Assembly (NCBI GenBank): GCA_947259105.1
Contig: CAMYKU010000010.1
Location: forward strand, 851-63,757
Reading direction: 5' to 3'
Source of the DNA: an uncultured Alphaproteobacteria bacterium
GTDB taxonomy: Bacteria; Pseudomonadota; Alphaproteobacteria; UBA8366; JADFVY01
DNA: 62,907 nt
The notes beneath the pieces were generated by a model, which ran no database searches, was not told where the DNA came from, and was given only the letters and a program-made list of their open reading frames with translations. Of this stretch, positions 1 to 8,333 are shown piece after piece; positions within the stretch are counted from its first letter, which is position 1, and every line of letters begins with the position of its first letter. Both the position numbers and the translations under genes were made by a program.

Positions 1-44
1 ATGGGGTTGTTCCGGGCAGACCGCGGCGCCGGGGAAGGCGCGCG

Positions 45-563
45 CTACTCCCCGCGCGGCGCAGCGCCCGGCGGCGGCGGCGGGCGGTCGCCGCGGCGGG
101 GGCGGCTCCGGATGGCGCCTTCCAGGAAGGCCCGGCGCTGATCCGGCGTCAGGCGGGTCATGGTCTCGATCATGACCTCGTGCATCGCCGCCTGGGCGGC
201 ATCGGACGCCAGCCGGAGCTCGAGGAACGCCGCCTGCAGCGCCGCCGGGTCGAGATCGTCGCGCTGCAGGATCTCGCCCACCGCCCGCCGCGCCGCGCGC
301 ATGTCGCGGCCCGACTCGCGCAGGCGGGGGCCGTATTCGCGGCGGATTTCGCGGGCCAGCGGGCGGACCTCGCGGCCCGCCGCCTCGAAGCCGCCGCGGA
401 AGTTGAAATTGCCGGCGAGGCCGGCCACGGGGGGGCGGTCGGCGCGGTCGGCGTAATGCCGCTTGGCGATCCAGGCCGATGCGATCATGCCGCCGAGGAA
501 CAGGTTCAGGCCGACCGAGACCGCCAGCGCGATCGCCAGCTTGCGCGTGGAAGGGTTGCTCAC
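45..563 (-). CDS. Periplasmic heavy-metal sensor / Spy-CpxP-like protein
   Basis: A 172-residue protein with one N-terminal hydrophobic segment (about residues 8-28), so membrane anchored with a periplasmic helical body. The body is rich in Arg, Glu and Ala, contains an LTPDQRRAFLEG motif near the C-terminus and ends in a Pro/Arg tail. This matches the Metal_resist/CpxP-Spy helical family in outline, whose members bind metals or act as periplasmic chaperones. The GTG start is chosen because it overlaps the TGA of the upstream anti-sigma gene (GTGA). It is therefore the last gene of an ECF sigma operon and probably acts in envelope or metal stress. The family call comes from pattern only. Confidence 0.75.
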   Translation of the reverse strand: MSNPSTRKLAIALAVSVGLNLFLGGMIASAWIAKRHYADRADRPPVAGLAGNFNFRGGFEAAGREVRPLAREIRREYGPRLRESGRDMRAARRAVGEILQRDDLDPAALQAAFLELRLASDAAQAAMHEVMIETMTRLTPDQRRAFLEGAIRSRPRRGDRPPPPPGAAPRGE

Positions 564-1012
564 AGCCCGTCCTCCAGGTCGAACGCCGGGCCGAGGGCGA
601 GGCTCTCGACATCCGCGATCGCGCCGTCGGCCGCGTCGGGCAGCACGATCTCCGGGGCCCCGGCACCGACGGCGATCCCCAGCACCACCGCGGCGGCGAG
701 GGCCGAGACCGGCTGCCACGCCGGGCCGACGGGCCAGAAATCGGCGAGCCACCGGCGCCAGCCGATCGGCTGCGCCGCGGCCAGGATCGCCGCCATCAGC
801 GCCGGCGCGGGCGAGGGCGCGTACGAGAGGTCGAGCAGCGTATCGAGGGACGCCGCCGCGTCGCGCAGCGCCCGCGCCTCGTCCGATTCGGACAGCAGCG
901 CCAGGGCCGGGTCCCGCTCGTCCGCCGGCCAGCGGCGCGGGTCGGCGCCGTAGGCGTCGAGGATCTCCGCCAGCCGCGCCATATCCATCCGTTCCTCGTC
1001 CCGTTCGGGCAT
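560..1012 (-). CDS. Putative anti-sigma factor, single-pass membrane
   Basis: A 150-residue protein. The acidic N-terminal half (residues 1-75) resembles the cytoplasmic sigma-binding part of anti-sigma factors. A single membrane segment follows at about residues 100-120 (VSALAAAVVLGIAVGAG), then a short acidic extracytoplasmic tail. The ATG overlaps the stop of the upstream ECF sigma gene by 1 nt (TGATG), and its own stop overlaps the start of the Spy-like gene. No HXXXCXXC zinc motif is seen, so it is not a canonical ZAS protein. The role is inferred from position and topology: it would hold the sigma factor at the membrane until a periplasmic signal, perhaps via the Spy-like partner, releases it. 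Confidence 0.7.
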   Translation of the reverse strand: MPERDEERMDMARLAEILDAYGADPRRWPADERDPALALLSESDEARALRDAAASLDTLLDLSYAPSPAPALMAAILAAAQPIGWRRWLADFWPVGPAWQPVSALAAAVVLGIAVGAGAPEIVLPDAADGAIADVESLALGPAFDLEDGL

Positions 1013-1602
1013 CACAAATCCCCCATCAGATCGTCGCGCCTGTCGCCGAGCGCCGCGCGCAGGCCCCTTCGGCCCCGGGACAGCAGCGATTCGAGGGCCT
1101 CGACGCTGACCCCCATGATCGCCGCGGCCTCGATATTCCCCAGCTCCTGGTAGTGTACCAGGGTGATCGCCGCGCGCTGGCGTTCCGGCAGTTCGCCGAG
1201 CGCCGCGCCGACCGCCCGTGCGACCTGGGCGCGCTGGCGTTCGCCGGCCGGTCCGGGAGCGGGGTCGGGCAGGTCCGGCGGATCTTCCACTGTACCGGGC
1301 CGGCGCCGGCGCAGCCGGTCGATGCACAGATTGTGCGCCACCCGGTGCAGCCAGGTCCCGAGCCGGGCCTCCGCCCGCCATGCGCGGGCCTGCCGCCACA
1401 GCCGCAGGAAGCACTCCTGCGCCACGTCGTCGGCCTCGCCGGCATCGCCCAGCATGCGCCAGGCATAGCCGTGGATGCGGCCGAGATGGGCGTCCATGAG
1501 GATCCGGCAGGCGGCCGAATCGCCGGCGCCGACGCGCGCCATGAGCGCCGCGTCGGCCTGGACCGGGTCCGCGCCCGGGTCTGCGTCCCTGTCACGCGAC
1601 AT
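1012..1602 (-). CDS. ECF RNA polymerase sigma factor (RpoE-like)
   Basis: A 196-residue sigma-70 family protein with only regions 2 and 4. Region 2 carries the core-binding DDVAQECFLRLW motif and the TWLHRVAHNLCIDRLRRRR segment. Region 4 (about residues 130-190) has LPERQRAAITLVHYQELGNI followed by the helix-turn-helix IMGVSVEALESLLSRGRRGLR. It directs transcription of a stress regulon, probably including its own operon. It is the first of three translationally coupled genes. A TATGAT hexamer ends 5 nt before the ATG, so the mRNA may be leaderless. ECF identity is firm, but the subgroup and signal are unknown. Confidence 0.93.
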   Translation of the reverse strand: MSRDRDADPGADPVQADAALMARVGAGDSAACRILMDAHLGRIHGYAWRMLGDAGEADDVAQECFLRLWRQARAWRAEARLGTWLHRVAHNLCIDRLRRRRPGTVEDPPDLPDPAPGPAGERQRAQVARAVGAALGELPERQRAAITLVHYQELGNIEAAAIMGVSVEALESLLSRGRRGLRAALGDRRDDLMGDL

Positions 1603-1607
1603 GCGCG

Positions 1608-1613
1608 ATCATA
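1608..1613 (-). promoter_or_regulatory. Candidate -10 box (TATGAT) of the ECF sigma operon
   Basis: On the minus strand TATGAT lies 5 nt before the ATG at 1602. A start site 6-8 nt downstream would fall on or next to the start codon, giving a leaderless transcript. No good -35 is seen at 17 nt; TTGTCG is present at 19 nt. Moderate support only. Confidence 0.4.
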
Positions 1614-1718
1614 GCGCGGTTGCACCGTATTGCGACAAGGCGGGCACTGATCTTGCGGGTCGGGGCGATCCATGGCCGGGCGTGCGCAGCACCACGGCGG
1701 CGCTGCGCACGGCCTCCG

Positions 1719-2153
1719 TCAGTTCCCGGCGCCGCCGGGCTTGCCGCCGCCCTGCCGCCGGCGCTCGAGCTCGCCCATCGACAGGGCGCCGTCCGCGTTC
1801 TCGTCGAGATGCTCGAACAGCTTGTCGCCCGCCGCCGTGAATTCGGCCTCGGTGACCTGGCCGTCGTCATTGGCGTCCATACGCTCGAAGCGCCTGGTGA
1901 GCCTTTCGCGCCGCTGCTTGTCCTCGAGCTCGGCCAGGGTGACCACGCCGTCGCCGTCGGCGTCCATGCGGCCGAACATGACAGCGCCGCCCTTGGCGAA
2001 CTCCTGCCTGTCGACGCGGCCGTTGCCGTCCTCATCGAGCCGCTCGAAACGATTCCGCCGGGGATCGCCGCCGCCTTCGCCCTTTGCCGCGTATGCGGAG
2101 CCGGTCGCCAGGACGCCGACAATCACGGCCAGCAGGAAAATCCGGGTCTTCAT
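1719..2153 (-). CDS. Secreted four-EF-hand calcium-binding protein
   Basis: A 144-residue protein with a cleavable signal peptide (residues 1-22, ending SAYA-A). Four 12-residue EF-hand loops follow, at D40-E51, D64-E75, D93-E104 and D117-E128. Each has acidic residues at positions 1, 3 and 5 and Glu at position 12, although the fourth has Asn at position 3. A Gly-rich tail ends the protein. It should be a periplasmic calcium-binding or buffering protein. The start has a strong AGGAGAAA ribosome site. It follows the ECF operon on the same strand after a 116-nt gap, so it may be a target gene, but no shared promoter motif was demonstrated. Confidence 0.88.
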   Translation of the reverse strand: MKTRIFLLAVIVGVLATGSAYAAKGEGGGDPRRNRFERLDEDGNGRVDRQEFAKGGAVMFGRMDADGDGVVTLAELEDKQRRERLTRRFERMDANDDGQVTEAEFTAAGDKLFEHLDENADGALSMGELERRRQGGGKPGGAGN

Positions 2154-2422
2154 GATCTTTCTCCTCGTTGTTTCCGTAAAACGGGGTCGCGTTGAACCAA
2201 TCGACCTTTAAACGGTGCACAGGGAAGATTCCGTCGCGGGAAAATGATAAAATGCCGGCTATCGTGGGAGACCCGTTCGCACGCCGCCGGGCGCTGTGTG
2301 GCAAATACCACAGCCACGCAAGCCCAATCTGGTATGTTCCCGCCGATTGAAGCAACCTGAGAACGCGCCGCACAAGACGGGCGCACCCGCCCGGAACCGG
2401 GCCTGCAAGGACGGAGAAAAAC

Positions 2423-2866
2423 ATGCTTAAGGAATTCAAGGAATTCGCCATGCGCGGCAACGTCGTCGATATGGCAGTGGGTATCGTTATCGGCGTTGCG
2501 TTCGGCGCAATCGTCAAATCGCTGGTCGCCGACATCATCATGCCGCCCATCGGCCTGTTGCTTGGCGGCGTTGATTTCTCCGATATATTCATCAGCCTCT
2601 CGGGCGGAGACTACGCCTCGCTCACCGCCGCCAAGGAGGCGGGTGCGGCGACCATCAACCTGGGCGTCTTCATCAACACGGTCCTCAACTTCGTGATCGT
2701 GGCGTTCGCCATTTTCATGGTCATCCGCGTGATGAATCGGTTCACGAAGAAGGAAGGGGCGCCGGAGCCGGAAGCGACGACCAAGGAATGCTCGTACTGC
2801 TACTCGACCATTCCGGTCCAGGCGACGCGCTGCGGGCACTGCACGTCCGAACTCGCGGCCGCGTAA
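2423..2866 (+). CDS. mscL: Large-conductance mechanosensitive channel with C-terminal zinc ribbon
   Basis: A 147-residue protein. Residues 1-110 are a typical MscL: the N-terminal amphipathic helix [22 protein letters not shown]1 with [23 protein letters not shown], a periplasmic loop ([18 protein letters not shown]), and TM2 ending in FTKKE. It forms an osmotic emergency-release channel in the inner membrane. The usual C-terminal helical bundle is replaced or extended by a treble-clef-like zinc ribbon with CxxC pairs at C123/C126 and C137/C140. The ribosome site GGAGAAA precedes the ATG by a few bases. The gene stands alone between the divergent EF-hand gene and the DUF4197 gene. Confidence 0.96.
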   Translation: MLKEFKEFAMRGNVVDMAVGIVIGVAFGAIVKSLVADIIMPPIGLLLGGVDFSDIFISLSGGDYASLTAAKEAGAATINLGVFINTVLNFVIVAFAIFMVIRVMNRFTKKEGAPEPEATTKECSYCYSTIPVQATRCGHCTSELAAA

Positions 2867-2974
2867 TGCCGCTGGCAAGGCCGCGCTCGGACATCGCCGC
2901 ATTGCCGTCGATGCCGACGCGGCCGGCGCCAGGAGAACGTCAGCGAACCCGAACAGCAGCGGAGGAAACAGGCT

Positions 2975-3751
2975 ATGACATCACATGCGCCACGCTCCCG
3001 GACGCGGGCGGTCTCCCGCCGCGCCTTCATAACATCCATGGCGGCCGCCGGCGGCATTGTGGCAGGCACGCCCGCCGTCGCGCAGAGCTGGCTGAAGAAA
3101 TTCGAAGAGACGCTCCAGGGCGCCCAGGGCGGCGGCTCGGCGTCGGATCTGACGACGCAGGAGATTGGCGACGGGCTGCTCGAGGCCCTGCGGGTCGGCA
3201 CCGAAAGAGTGGTCGGGCAGGTGGGCGCGGCCGACGGCTACAACCTCGACCCCAGTATCCATATTCCGCTGCCCGGGTCCCTGAGCAATGTACAGTCCGT
3301 CCTCAAATCGATCGGCATGTCGAAATACACCGACGATCTGGAACTGCGGCTGAACCGGGGCGCCGAAGCGGCTGCGCCCGAGGCGAAAGAGCTGTTCTGG
3401 CAGGCCATAAGCGAGATGTCGTTTGACGATGTTCGCCAGATTTACGACGGCCCGGACGACGCCGCGACGCGCTACTTCCAGCGCAAGATGACGCCGCCGC
3501 TGGCGACGCGGATGGAGCCGGTGGTCAAAAGCAGCCTCGCCGACGTCGGGGCCATCCGGTCGTACGACGCCATGATGGGCCAGTACAAGTCCGTGCCCTT
3601 CGTCCCCGACGTGAAGGCGGACCTCACCGGATATGTCGTCGAGAAGGCGATGGACGGACTGTTCTATTACGTCGCCAAGGAAGAGGCGGCGATCCGCAAC
3701 GATCCGGCGGCCCGCACCACCGAACTGCTGCAAAAGGTTTTCGGGGGATAG
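2975..3751 (+). CDS. DUF4197 family protein with Tat-like signal
   Basis: A 258-residue exported protein. The N-terminus SRRAFITSMAAAGGIVAGTPAVAQ has a twin-arginine motif (S-R-R-A-F-I), a hydrophobic stretch and an AxA-type cleavage site, so Tat export is likely. The mature part matches the DUF4197 pattern as I know it: LGxxxYxDDLELRLNRGAEAAAPEAKELFWQAI, a TRYFQRKM segment, and an FVPDVKADLTGYVVEKAMDGLFYYVAKEEAAIR C-terminal helix region. The family's function is unknown. The gene follows mscL after 108 nt and is convergent with the acyl-CoA synthetase gene. Confidence 0.82.
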   Translation: MTSHAPRSRTRAVSRRAFITSMAAAGGIVAGTPAVAQSWLKKFEETLQGAQGGGSASDLTTQEIGDGLLEALRVGTERVVGQVGAADGYNLDPSIHIPLPGSLSNVQSVLKSIGMSKYTDDLELRLNRGAEAAAPEAKELFWQAISEMSFDDVRQIYDGPDDAATRYFQRKMTPPLATRMEPVVKSSLADVGAIRSYDAMMGQYKSVPFVPDVKADLTGYVVEKAMDGLFYYVAKEEAAIRNDPAARTTELLQKVFGG

Positions 3752-3763
3752 GGCTTTCTCCGC

Positions 3764-5293
3764 TCAGGCGGAATCGGTTCCGGCCCGGATCATGTCGCGC
3801 AGCGCCGTCTTCAGGACCTTGCCGTAGTTGTTCTTGGGCAGCGCGTCGAGGAAGCGGTATTCCCTCGGCCGCTTGAAGCGGGCGATGCGGTCGAGGCAAA
3901 GGCGGTCGAGGTCGTCGGCCGAAACGTCGGCGCCGGGCCCTGCGACCACGAACGCCAGCACGCTCTCGCCCCAGTCCGGGTCGGGCCGGCCGATCACCGA
4001 GACCTCGCGGACGCCGGGATGCCCGAGCAGCACCTCCTCCACCTCGCGCGGATAGATGTTCGCGCCGCCCGAGATGATCACGTCCTTGCTGCGGTCCTTG
4101 AGCAAGAGGTATCCGTCCGCGTCCAGGCAGCCGACATCGCCGGTATGCAGCCAGCCGCCGCGCAACGCCTCGGCGGTTGCCTCCGGATTCTCCCAGTAGC
4201 CGCGCATCACCGGATCGCCGCGGACCAGGATTTCACCGGTTTCGCCCGGCGGCAGCAGCTTGTCCTGCGTGTCCACGACGCGAACCTCGACGATGGAAAA
4301 CGGTATACCGGCCGAGGCCAGCCGTTCCTCGTAGCGCGGCTCGTCCGGGCGCGGGAAGCGGTGCCTGGCCAGCGAGGTGATTGTCATCGGGCTCTCGCCC
4401 TGCCCGTAGATCTGCGCGAGCCGCTCGCCGAGCGCCGCGATCGCCCGCTTGCAGTCCTCGACATACATCGGACCGCCGCCATAGACGACGGTCTTGAGTC
4501 CCGCGGGGGATTCGCCGTGCGCTTCGGCATGGGCGACCACCCGGCGGACCATGGTCGGGGCGGCAAAGACCGTCGCCCCGCGATGCGCCGCGAACAGGCG
4601 GAACAACTCGTCGGGCTCGAAGCCGCCCGATTCGGGCACCACCTGCACCGCGCCGGCCGTCACATGCGGCAGGATGTAGAGGCCGGAGCCGTGCGACATC
4701 GGCGCCGCATGCAGGATCGAATCGCCCGGCGCGATCGAATCGACGTCGGCGAAATAGCCCCAGCTCATGGCCATGATGTTGCGGTGGGTCAGCATCGCGC
4801 CCTTGGGCCGCCCGGTGGTGCCGCTGGTGTAGAACAGCCAGGCGACGTCGTCCGCCTGCGCCTCGGCCATCGCCATGCCGTCGCCGGCGCCCAGCCTTCG
4901 CCAGTCGGCGGAGCCGATTTCGATGACCGCCCCGGGCCCGGCCAGACCGCCGATCATGGGCGCAAGACCGGGCGTCGTGAAACAGATCTGCGCGCCGCAA
5001 TGGTCCAGGATATACCGGAACTCGGCCGCCGCCAGCTTGGCGTTGACCGGCACGACGGTCAGCCCGGCATGCCAGCAGGCGAACAATAACTCGACATATT
5101 CGGGGCTGTTGCGCATGACCAGCGCCACCCGGTCGCCCGGCGCGAGGCCCAGCCGGCCGCGCAGATCGCCGGCCAGCGCCGCGGCGCGGCCCGCAAGCGT
5201 CCGGTAATCGCAAAGCACCCGCGCGCCCGACGCCAGCGCCGGCCGGTTGGCAAACCCGCGCCCTGCGCGGTCGAGCAATGTCGCCAGATTCAT
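3764..5293 (-). CDS. AMP-forming acyl-CoA synthetase / ligase
   Basis: A 509-residue member of the ANL superfamily. It carries the ATP-binding P-loop YTSGTTGRPKGA, the A5/A7 motifs (YGQGES, HTGDVG), the hinge region KDRSKDVIISGGANIYPREVEEV, and the C-terminal catalytic lysine in PKNNYGKVLK. It adenylates a carboxylic acid and transfers it to CoA. The substrate cannot be fixed; long-chain fatty acid, malonate or aromatic acids are all possible. The ATG at 5293 is preferred over one 24 nt upstream because GGGAGGTGTC lies directly before it. The gene is monocistronic between a convergent neighbour and the ECF2 operon. Confidence 0.9.
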   Translation of the reverse strand: MNLATLLDRAGRGFANRPALASGARVLCDYRTLAGRAAALAGDLRGRLGLAPGDRVALVMRNSPEYVELLFACWHAGLTVVPVNAKLAAAEFRYILDHCGAQICFTTPGLAPMIGGLAGPGAVIEIGSADWRRLGAGDGMAMAEAQADDVAWLFYTSGTTGRPKGAMLTHRNIMAMSWGYFADVDSIAPGDSILHAAPMSHGSGLYILPHVTAGAVQVVPESGGFEPDELFRLFAAHRGATVFAAPTMVRRVVAHAEAHGESPAGLKTVVYGGGPMYVEDCKRAIAALGERLAQIYGQGESPMTITSLARHRFPRPDEPRYEERLASAGIPFSIVEVRVVDTQDKLLPPGETGEILVRGDPVMRGYWENPEATAEALRGGWLHTGDVGCLDADGYLLLKDRSKDVIISGGANIYPREVEEVLLGHPGVREVSVIGRPDPDWGESVLAFVVAGPGADVSADDLDRLCLDRIARFKRPREYRFLDALPKNNYGKVLKTALRDMIRAGTDSA

Positions 5294-5397
5294 GACACCT
5301 CCCGGAGGGGCGATCATCGCCGGACCGGGCGGGAGGCGTCAACAGGACGCAGCACGCGCCGCTACATCGCTGCAGTCGGCAAGGCAGCGGCCACCGC

Positions 5398-6183
5398 CTA
5401 CTCCACCGGCTCCAGGGTATCGTAGACGATCCTGCTGACCGCCAGCAGCGGTTCGCGGGAGATGTCGCCGGCGACCGCATAGGCCATGTCGGGCTCCAGC
5501 CAGATGAAGGCGCCGACGTCCTCCACCGTCTGATACCGGAACGCGGTTTCCTGGCCCGACCGGTACAGCGAGACGTAGACCGTCACGCGCCGTCCGGCCG
5601 CGTTCTCGTACATGAACTGGGCCGCCGGCGCCCCGCCTTCGGCCGGCAGCAGACGCCCGCCGACCAGCCGGAACCCCTGCGGGGTCAGGTCCGGCGTGCG
5701 AATCTGGTGGCCGAGACGCTTGGACAGCCATTTCACGAGATGCGCTTCCTGGTCGGCAAAGACCTCGACCGGGTGCAGCACTTCCACGGCATAGACACGG
5801 TGGGCCGAGAGCGCCTGCGACGCCACATGGCGCGACGCTTCGACAACGGCGCCTTCACCCAAGCGGTCATGTGCGAACCAGCCGCCGGCGAGGCCGATCG
5901 CCAGCCACGCGGCGGATGCCGCAAACGGCACCAGCCAGCGCCGCCTGTTCCACCGCGCGGCGACGCGGTGCGGCTGCAGATGTCTGGGCACAGGCTCATG
6001 CGCGGCGTCGCCGAACAGCGCGCGGATCTCCTCGTTCTGCGCCCGGTAGGCCCCGGCCCGCGCAGCCAGACCGTCATCCGCGGCCACCGCCGCCTCGACG
6101 GCGGCCCGGCGCGCCTCGGCCAGCTGCCCGTCGACCCAGGCATGCAGTTCGCTCTCATCGATTTCGTATGGCTTGCCGTTCAT
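5398..6183 (-). CDS. Anti-sigma factor for the adjacent ECF sigma factor
   Basis: A 261-residue protein. The N-terminal cytoplasmic region has the anti-sigma pattern ESELHAWVDGQLAEARRAAVEAAVA. A single membrane segment follows at about residues 85-103 (WLVPFAASAAWLAIGLAGGWF). A large periplasmic domain of about 150 residues contains EVLHPVEVFADQEAHLVKWLSKRLG and LVGGRLLPAEGGAPAAQFMYEN, as in transmembrane anti-sigma factors of alphaproteobacteria. Its ATG overlaps the sigma gene's stop by 4 nt (ATGA). It sequesters the sigma factor at the inner membrane. The signal is unknown. Confidence 0.87.
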   Translation of the reverse strand: MNGKPYEIDESELHAWVDGQLAEARRAAVEAAVAADDGLAARAGAYRAQNEEIRALFGDAAHEPVPRHLQPHRVAARWNRRRWLVPFAASAAWLAIGLAGGWFAHDRLGEGAVVEASRHVASQALSAHRVYAVEVLHPVEVFADQEAHLVKWLSKRLGHQIRTPDLTPQGFRLVGGRLLPAEGGAPAAQFMYENAAGRRVTVYVSLYRSGQETAFRYQTVEDVGAFIWLEPDMAYAVAGDISREPLLAVSRIVYDTLEPVE

Positions 6184-6722
6184 TTCACGATCCTGAGGCC
6201 CGGCGCCCCATCCTCCATCATCCGGCGCAGCCGCTCACGCCCGCGCGACAGGCGCGACATAACGGTGCCCTGGGCGATGCCCAGCGTTTCCGCGGCCTCG
6301 CCATAGCTCATCCCTTCCAGGGCGACGAGCAGGATGACCTGGCGCTGCTCATTCGGCAGTTCCTGCAGCGCCGCGGCGGTCTCGAGCCCGGCCACCCGAA
6401 GCGTCTGCGAAGGCGGCCGCGCATGATGCCCGGCATCTTCCTCGATCGGCACGGTGATCGGCCGGCTGCTGTTGCGGCGCGTATCGTTGGCGTGGATGTT
6501 GTGCATGATCGTGAACAGCCAGGCCCGCGTGTTTCCGTCCACTTTCCACAGGTGCCGGCGCGACAGCGCCCGCTCCAGGCAGTCCTGGACCAGGTCGTCC
6601 GCCTGTTCCCGGTCGCGCGTCAATGCCCTTGCATAACGCCGCAGATTGGGAATCCAGCGTTCCAGATGATCGAGAAACAGGTCCAATGTCTTGCCGCTCT
6701 TGCCGATCCGTGCGGGGCGCAC
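6180..6722 (-). CDS. ECF RNA polymerase sigma factor
   Basis: A 180-residue sigma-70 family protein limited to regions 2 and 4. Region 2 shows HLERWIPNLRRYARALTRDREQADDLVQDCLERALS and NTRAWLFTIMHNIHAND. Region 4 shows LQELPNEQRQVILLVALEGMSYGEAAETLGIAQGTVMSRLSRGRERLR. It is cotranscribed and translationally coupled with its anti-sigma factor. A GGGAATAAA element lies 43-51 nt upstream, as expected for an autoregulated ECF promoter. It differs in sequence from the first ECF factor of this window, so the two systems are unlikely to be a recent duplication. Confidence 0.93.
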   Translation of the reverse strand: MRPARIGKSGKTLDLFLDHLERWIPNLRRYARALTRDREQADDLVQDCLERALSRRHLWKVDGNTRAWLFTIMHNIHANDTRRNSSRPITVPIEEDAGHHARPPSQTLRVAGLETAAALQELPNEQRQVILLVALEGMSYGEAAETLGIAQGTVMSRLSRGRERLRRMMEDGAPGLRIVK

Positions 6723-6745
6723 CCGCCCCGACTCTTACACCGGGC

Positions 6746-6773
6746 TGTACAGCCTGGCGCAAGGTTTATTCCC
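6746..6773 (-). promoter_or_regulatory. Candidate autoregulatory ECF promoter
   Basis: On the minus strand GGGAATAAA (6773-6765) is followed, about 16 nt after its core, by GTAC (6750-6747). This is the kind of GGAA(T/C)-type -35 that ECF sigma factors recognise, placed just upstream of a sigma gene. The -10 assignment is a guess. Confidence 0.4.
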
Positions 6774-6950
6774 GGCGACAGGGCCCGGTACCGGCGATGG
6801 CTCGCATATGGCGAAGGCTCGTACCGCCGGCCTGGCAAGGGATCGGGCTTCGATTTCCCGCATCGAAGCCATCGAATAAATTCATTACGCCCATCGCGGA
6901 AATTCATGCATAAGCAGATTCGGATGTGCAGCCCATCGGGAGTGGGGACC

Positions 6951-8240
6951 ATGTATTCGGCGATTGCATCGGCCTGGGCCCTGCTTCTGGGCATGGCGCT
7001 GATCATGCTCGGCAACGGTCTGCAGGGCACGCTGCTTGGCGTGCGCGCGACGCTGGAGGGCTTCCCGACCACCGTGACCGGTTTCGTGATGACCGGCTAT
7101 TTCGCCGGGTTTCTGGCGGGGTCGGTTCTCGCGCCGAAGATCGTGGCAAGCGTCGGGCATATCCGCGTCTTTGCGGCGCTGGCCTCGCTGGCCTCGGCGT
7201 CGGCCCTGATCCACGCCGTTTTCGTCGATCCGTGGACCTGGGGGGCGATGCGCCTGGTCACGGGGTTTTCCTATGCGGGCCTGTACGTAGTCGCGGAAAG
7301 CTGGCTGAACGACCGCGCAACGAACGAGACGCGCGGCCAGATCCTCTCGATCTACATGGTGGTCGCCTATGGCGGCATGACGGTGGGCCAGCTCTTGCTG
7401 AACCTCGCGGATCCCGGCGGGTTCGTGCTCTTCATCCTGATCTCCGTCCTGGTGTCGCTTGCCCTGGTGCCGATCTCCGTGACCGCGGTGCCGGCGCCCT
7501 CGTTCGATACCCCGGCGCATGTCGGCCTGCGGCAGCTCTACCGGATTTCGCCGCTGGGCGTCCTGGGCGGGTTCGGCACAGGCATGGCCAACGGCATGAT
7601 ATTCGGCATGGGTGCTGTCTATGCGCGGGTGGCCGGCATGTCGGTCAGCGAGGTCTCGCTGTTCATGGGCCTGATTCTGCTCGGCGGCCTGTTGCTGCAG
7701 TGGCCCGTCGGGCGGATCTCGGACGTGTTCGACAGGCGCAAGGTTATCGTCGCGGTAACCGCATTGGCGACGGCACTCGGCCTTCTGCTGGCGCTGGTGC
7801 CGGAGCTTCCGACCCGGAACACGCTGGGGCTCGTGTTCCTGCTCGGCGGGATGGTCCTGCCGATGTATTCCCTGTGCGGCGCGCACCTGAACGATCATCT
7901 CGATCCGAGCCAGATGGTCGCGGCCAACAGCGGTTACGTGCTGGTTAACGGGCTGGGCGCCAGCCTTGGTCCGGTCGCGGTATCCCTGGCCATGGCCGCC
8001 GCTGGTCCCGGCGGGTTCTTCATGGCGTTGTCGGCGGTGCTCGGCGCCATCGTGCTGTTCGCGGCGTGGCGCATGACGCGGCGGGCTTCGGTTCCGGCGG
8101 AAGACCAAGGCCTCTTCGTGGGCATGCCGCCACGCACTTCGCCCTTCGCCGGTGCGCTGAACCCGGAAGCGCCGGAGGATGCGGCGGACTGGGAAGATAT
8201 CCCGCCGGTCACGGAGGACCTGGCCGAAGCAAAGAATTAG
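6951..8240 (+). CDS. MFS transporter (YcaD-like)
   Basis: A 429-residue integral membrane protein with about twelve hydrophobic segments in two halves. The first half has GTLLGVRATLEGFPTTVTGFVMTGYFAGFLAGS and VTGFSYAGLYVVAESWLNDRATNETRGQIL, typical of the MFS group related to E. coli YcaD. The second half has MGLILLGGLLLQWPVGRISDVFDRRKVI, the loop 8-9 copy of the MFS signature. The substrate is unknown. ATG 6951 is chosen because GGGAGTGGGG precedes it; an in-frame ATG at 6906 lacks a ribosome site. The C-terminal 40 residues are an acidic cytoplasmic tail. Confidence 0.88.
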   Translation: MYSAIASAWALLLGMALIMLGNGLQGTLLGVRATLEGFPTTVTGFVMTGYFAGFLAGSVLAPKIVASVGHIRVFAALASLASASALIHAVFVDPWTWGAMRLVTGFSYAGLYVVAESWLNDRATNETRGQILSIYMVVAYGGMTVGQLLLNLADPGGFVLFILISVLVSLALVPISVTAVPAPSFDTPAHVGLRQLYRISPLGVLGGFGTGMANGMIFGMGAVYARVAGMSVSEVSLFMGLILLGGLLLQWPVGRISDVFDRRKVIVAVTALATALGLLLALVPELPTRNTLGLVFLLGGMVLPMYSLCGAHLNDHLDPSQMVAANSGYVLVNGLGASLGPVAVSLAMAAAGPGGFFMALSAVLGAIVLFAAWRMTRRASVPAEDQGLFVGMPPRTSPFAGALNPEAPEDAADWEDIPPVTEDLAEAKN

Positions 8241-8333
8241 CGGGTACCACACCGGGTTTGACGTAGCTCAATGCCGCACCGACGGAACTGGTCCACGCTC
8301 TGGACAATGCAACAACCGGGGAAACGGATCGGC

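Noticed and set aside
1..44. A gene start at the left edge
   Set aside because: The ATG at base 1 opens no credible protein in the 44 nt before the convergent stop codon; nothing can be said about it from this window.
5871..6950. A long N-terminal extension of the MFS transporter
   Set aside because: It would run antisense through the sigma and anti-sigma genes. The ribosome site and first membrane segment support the ATG at 6951.
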